From Luscinia megarhynchos (Eukaryota > Chordata > Aves > Passeriformes > Turdidae), in NCBI GenBank assembly GCA_034336665.1, contig JAPFBE010000002.1, positions 79,800,905-79,864,904 of the forward strand: a DNA stretch of 64,000 nt, written 5' to 3'. Made by a program: the position numbers and the translations under genes. The notes beneath the pieces were generated by a model. It ran no database searches, was not told the DNA's origin, and worked only from the letters and a program-made list of their open reading frames with translations. Position 1 is the stretch's first letter, and every line of letters starts with the position of its first letter. Below, in pieces: positions 61,071 through 64,000 of the stretch.

Positions 61071-64000
61071 TGCTTAGTTCTGTAGTTGTAGATCTTAGTT
61101 CTGAATTGCACTTCTTGTTATGGGTTAGGTAGCTGCTGTCAGAATCCAGCTGTACAGTTTGGAATAGACTATTTACAGTGTCAATTTGGGGCAAAAAACC
61201 TCTCAAGTTTAAAAATGAGATTTCCAAAGCGTTTTCATTTGTCATGACAGTTATAAATTTATCTGTGAGCTAAATTACAAGGTCAAATATTCATGTTTGT
61301 CTATTTTCTTAAGTAGATTGTAATTCTGTATTTATTTGCAGTTGACATATTGGAATTTGGAACTAATACATGATAATTTGTGAAAGATTTACAATAAAAT
61401 AGACAAATCTCAGTGTTCTTAATTAGATTAAGGAGAAGACATGAAATGGGGATATATAATTTAAATCTTCCAAATCTTTTTGGGTTCACTAATTTGGTAT
61501 GTTGCAATGTAGGAAAAAAACAGTGTTTATAAATTTGCAGTGTTTCTTTAGTGCTTTTTATCCTAATGAGATTAATTAACTACCATCTGACAGCTGCTGC
61601 TTTTTGGGCTTCAAAACACAAGTTGAAGTCTTCAGTATAGTTCCAAGGATACATATCAGTGCAGCAAAATTCAATGACAGCTTAAATCCCTGTTGCCAAG
61701 GATGTATGGGTGTTAAGCTGAGCTGTGTGTGAATTTTCCAGGTCAGGCTCAAGTCATAGTTACACTGTGCAACAACAGGCAGGGCAGATGAGAATTGGCT
61801 CAGGCAGGTGTTGCTTGAACAGAGAGGTGCAGCAGGGAGTGAGAGGCAGAGTCCCAGCAGTGATGAGCCATGCTGAGCCTGTGCAGGAACCCTGCCCTGC
61901 TCTGCTGCAGGCGTGGTCCTGCTGCAGCTCCAGCACTACCTCATCTGGTGTCACCCCATCACATCCTCCTGCACAGTCAGCACAGCCCTGGCCTTTGCCA
62001 AGCAGAGGAGGAACTCCTCACACATCCCAGTCCCTTCCCTCCCCAAGCCTCTCTGACAAAGCTTTCCCAATGCCACAAACCAGGCAGATGCTGAAGAGCC
62101 ATCAGCTGGGTGGAGGAGCAGTGACAGCTGGTGGCTCAGCAGGTGGCTGTGTTCTCTCAGAGATGTCCTAGAGGCCACACTCAGCTCCTAGCAGGAAAGA
62201 GCACCCAGCTGCCCATTTTTGGCAAGAGGCCTGGCTTTCTGTGGTTGTTAATGGTTTTCAGTTAATTTATGGACCTCAAGTCTCATTTCATTTCACTTTA
62301 GTGGATCCCTTAGAGCAATTGTGCTCTTCCCAAGCATCCCTTGGGACTCTTCATGGACATGACTGTCCACTGTGATTTGTTCCAAGCTGCACAGCACTTG
62401 TGGGTTTGATCCTATGTCTTATGAGCAGTGAGGAAAGCAAAGTCTGCTTTCAGTTAACTCCAGGACAGACAGCTTCAGAAAGAGCTCGTTCAGTGGGTAC
62501 TCATCTACCAAATTTAGAAAATCTGCAAAAGTTTGTGAGAGTTTCTGACAGGTTGACAGGTGCTTTATGGTTGTGGTTTACTAACAGTAATAGATTTTTT
62601 TATACAGACAGAAGCCCTTCTGTAACGTAAGCATGACTGTGATAACCACACTCTTGGGAGATAATCAGTCCTGTTAAAAAATTTGGATGTCCCATGTGAG
62701 CTATATGCAGCTTTCTGTCTTGTTAACACTTGAGTGGAATACACGATGTAAATGTAAAAGACAAGGTTAGAAAGAGATGTAGTTTAGTAATTAAAAAGCC
62801 GCCTGAAAGAGTAGTGATCTCTCACAGTTTTCTGCACTTAAGACATCAAGCATTTGCTACACAGGTAAAAGTATGCCTCAATGTCTTCAGTACTGATGAC
62901 TTGTAGATGAATATACCCTGAGAAAGCATGTGCTCATCCAGAAAATGCTCATTTTGAAAAAATATAAGGAAAAATTTAAAAAGTAACACTGTTCTGCCTG
63001 TACAAAATCATGATGTAGAGCTAGAAACGCAGCAGTATGAATCTGACCATGGTGTAGGAAAGACATCTGTGACCTGAAGAGGGCTGTTGCTCCATGCCTC
63101 TGAATGGACAGAGTAGTTATACCATTATTCTGGATGACTTTTATGAGGCTGCACATGATGAAACAAGACAATAGCTCCCTCAATTCAATTTTCTTCCCAC
63201 GCATGGATAATCACATCTGTCCCTAAATATTGTTGTATCCTAGAAGTATATACATTTACTAATCTATCTGGAGTGCTGAAAACATTGTGCTGCTTCATTA
63301 AAGAATTTCATAAACTCATGTAAAGTTTCCTAAATAGTGTCCTGGAGAGCTGGTGTCTTGGAATAAATAAGCAGTTTTGCCAAAGAAAAACAAGCCATAG
63401 CAGCTCTAACTTTGCACAGATGATTTTGGAGCACTAAACCCAGCTTCTTTGCTGAATAGGGTTATAAATTGTCTCTGGGCTGTTCTGCTTCCAGTTGCTC
63501 CATCTGTAATCATTCTAGTGTGGTTTCTAAAGGAAATGCATACATATAAACATGAAAATACTTCCTGTCCGTGTTGAGAGGAAGATTTCTTGGGATTTGT
63601 TTGAAAGAAAACATATAATGAAATCCTTAAATAGTATTTAACTAGCACACAGATTTGTGGACAGATTTTTCAAGCAAAAGCATCCAAATGAAACCCTAAC
63701 AACATCTGTGTGTAAAGCAAAGACAAACATTTCTCATTTAATATTAAATAAGATTTGGCTCAGATATAAAGCTTTGGTTTTGGCCCTATACCCAGGACTC
63801 TTTTTATCTGGGGACAGGGAGAAAGAAAAAGATGGGAACTTTTTTTTAGACATTGATCTGTTACTTCCTCAGGAACATTTGCTTTGACTGGACTCATTTG
63901 ACCAAAGCATCCATGTACATTGTAAACAAGCACCTTTGAAACAGATCTTTATAAGCATTTACTTATAAGAATTGCTTCTAAAGCTGGTTGATCTCATCTG

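Larger units (their letters stand above)
55458..64000 (+). other. LAPTM4B: LAPTM4B intron 6 (start), no canonical exon 7 found
   Basis: At least 8.5 kb of intron. I looked for an acceptor followed by a stretch encoding LPPYDD or PPPPYVSA and found none. The frame stays open past the donor to a TGA at 55749-55751. A candidate alternative last exon is at 56105-56239. A CR1 3' end in antisense lies at 58293-58720. From about 59300 onward the sequence is mostly unique, with a GC-richer patch at 61800-62170. Confidence 0.7.

Noticed and set aside
1..64000. CRISPR arrays, tRNA or rRNA genes, bacterial or phage systems
   Set aside because: None seen; spliced vertebrate gene structure, CR1 LINEs and LTRs show this is a bird nuclear genome.

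Overview
The window looks like nuclear DNA from a bird. It has chicken-repeat (CR1) LINEs, including the typical avian CR1 3' end, endogenous-retrovirus LTRs of types I associate with songbirds, and a multi-exon vertebrate gene with a CpG-island promoter. I place it in Aves with high confidence. Passeriformes is an inference from LTR resemblance recalled from memory and is less certain.

The one protein-coding gene I can support is LAPTM4B, a four-pass lysosomal/late-endosomal membrane protein, on the + strand. Six exons are present: 15599-15694, 33165-33276, 40217-40290, 40874-40996, 48705-48803 and 55362-55457. All visible junctions are GT...AG, the phases agree, and the joined reading frame gives 200 residues without a stop. 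The usual last exon, which encodes the C-terminal PY motifs, was not found. It probably lies beyond base 64000, which would make intron 6 at least 8.5 kb.

Layout: 1-15.0 kb is upstream intergenic DNA holding a long ERVL-like LTR (about 1640-3113, minus), a truncated and decayed CR1 LINE (about 3840-5810, plus), a perfect AT palindrome, and a possible second LTR (about 13440-14165, minus). About 15.08-16.14 kb is a CpG island with C-rich pentamer repeats, the LAPTM4B start codon and exon 1. Intron 1 (17.5 kb) holds LTR pieces and old LINE fragments. Introns 2 to 5 are mostly unique sequence with one old LINE fragment in intron 4. The start of intron 6 holds a CR1 3' end in antisense and a candidate alternative last exon.

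By synteny (in human the order is MTDH, LAPTM4B, MATN2, all on one strand) the left edge could be the 3' UTR of MTDH, but no coding sequence is visible to prove it. Most other open frames are short, lack splice context or overlap repeats, and I do not call them genes. I found no tRNA, rRNA, CRISPR array, bacterial-type operon or clearly new biological system. The observations most worth checking are the candidate alternative C-terminus of LAPTM4B (56105-56239), the in-frame stop 12 bases before the start codon, which argues against the long N-terminal isoform known in human, and the G-quadruplex-prone promoter array.
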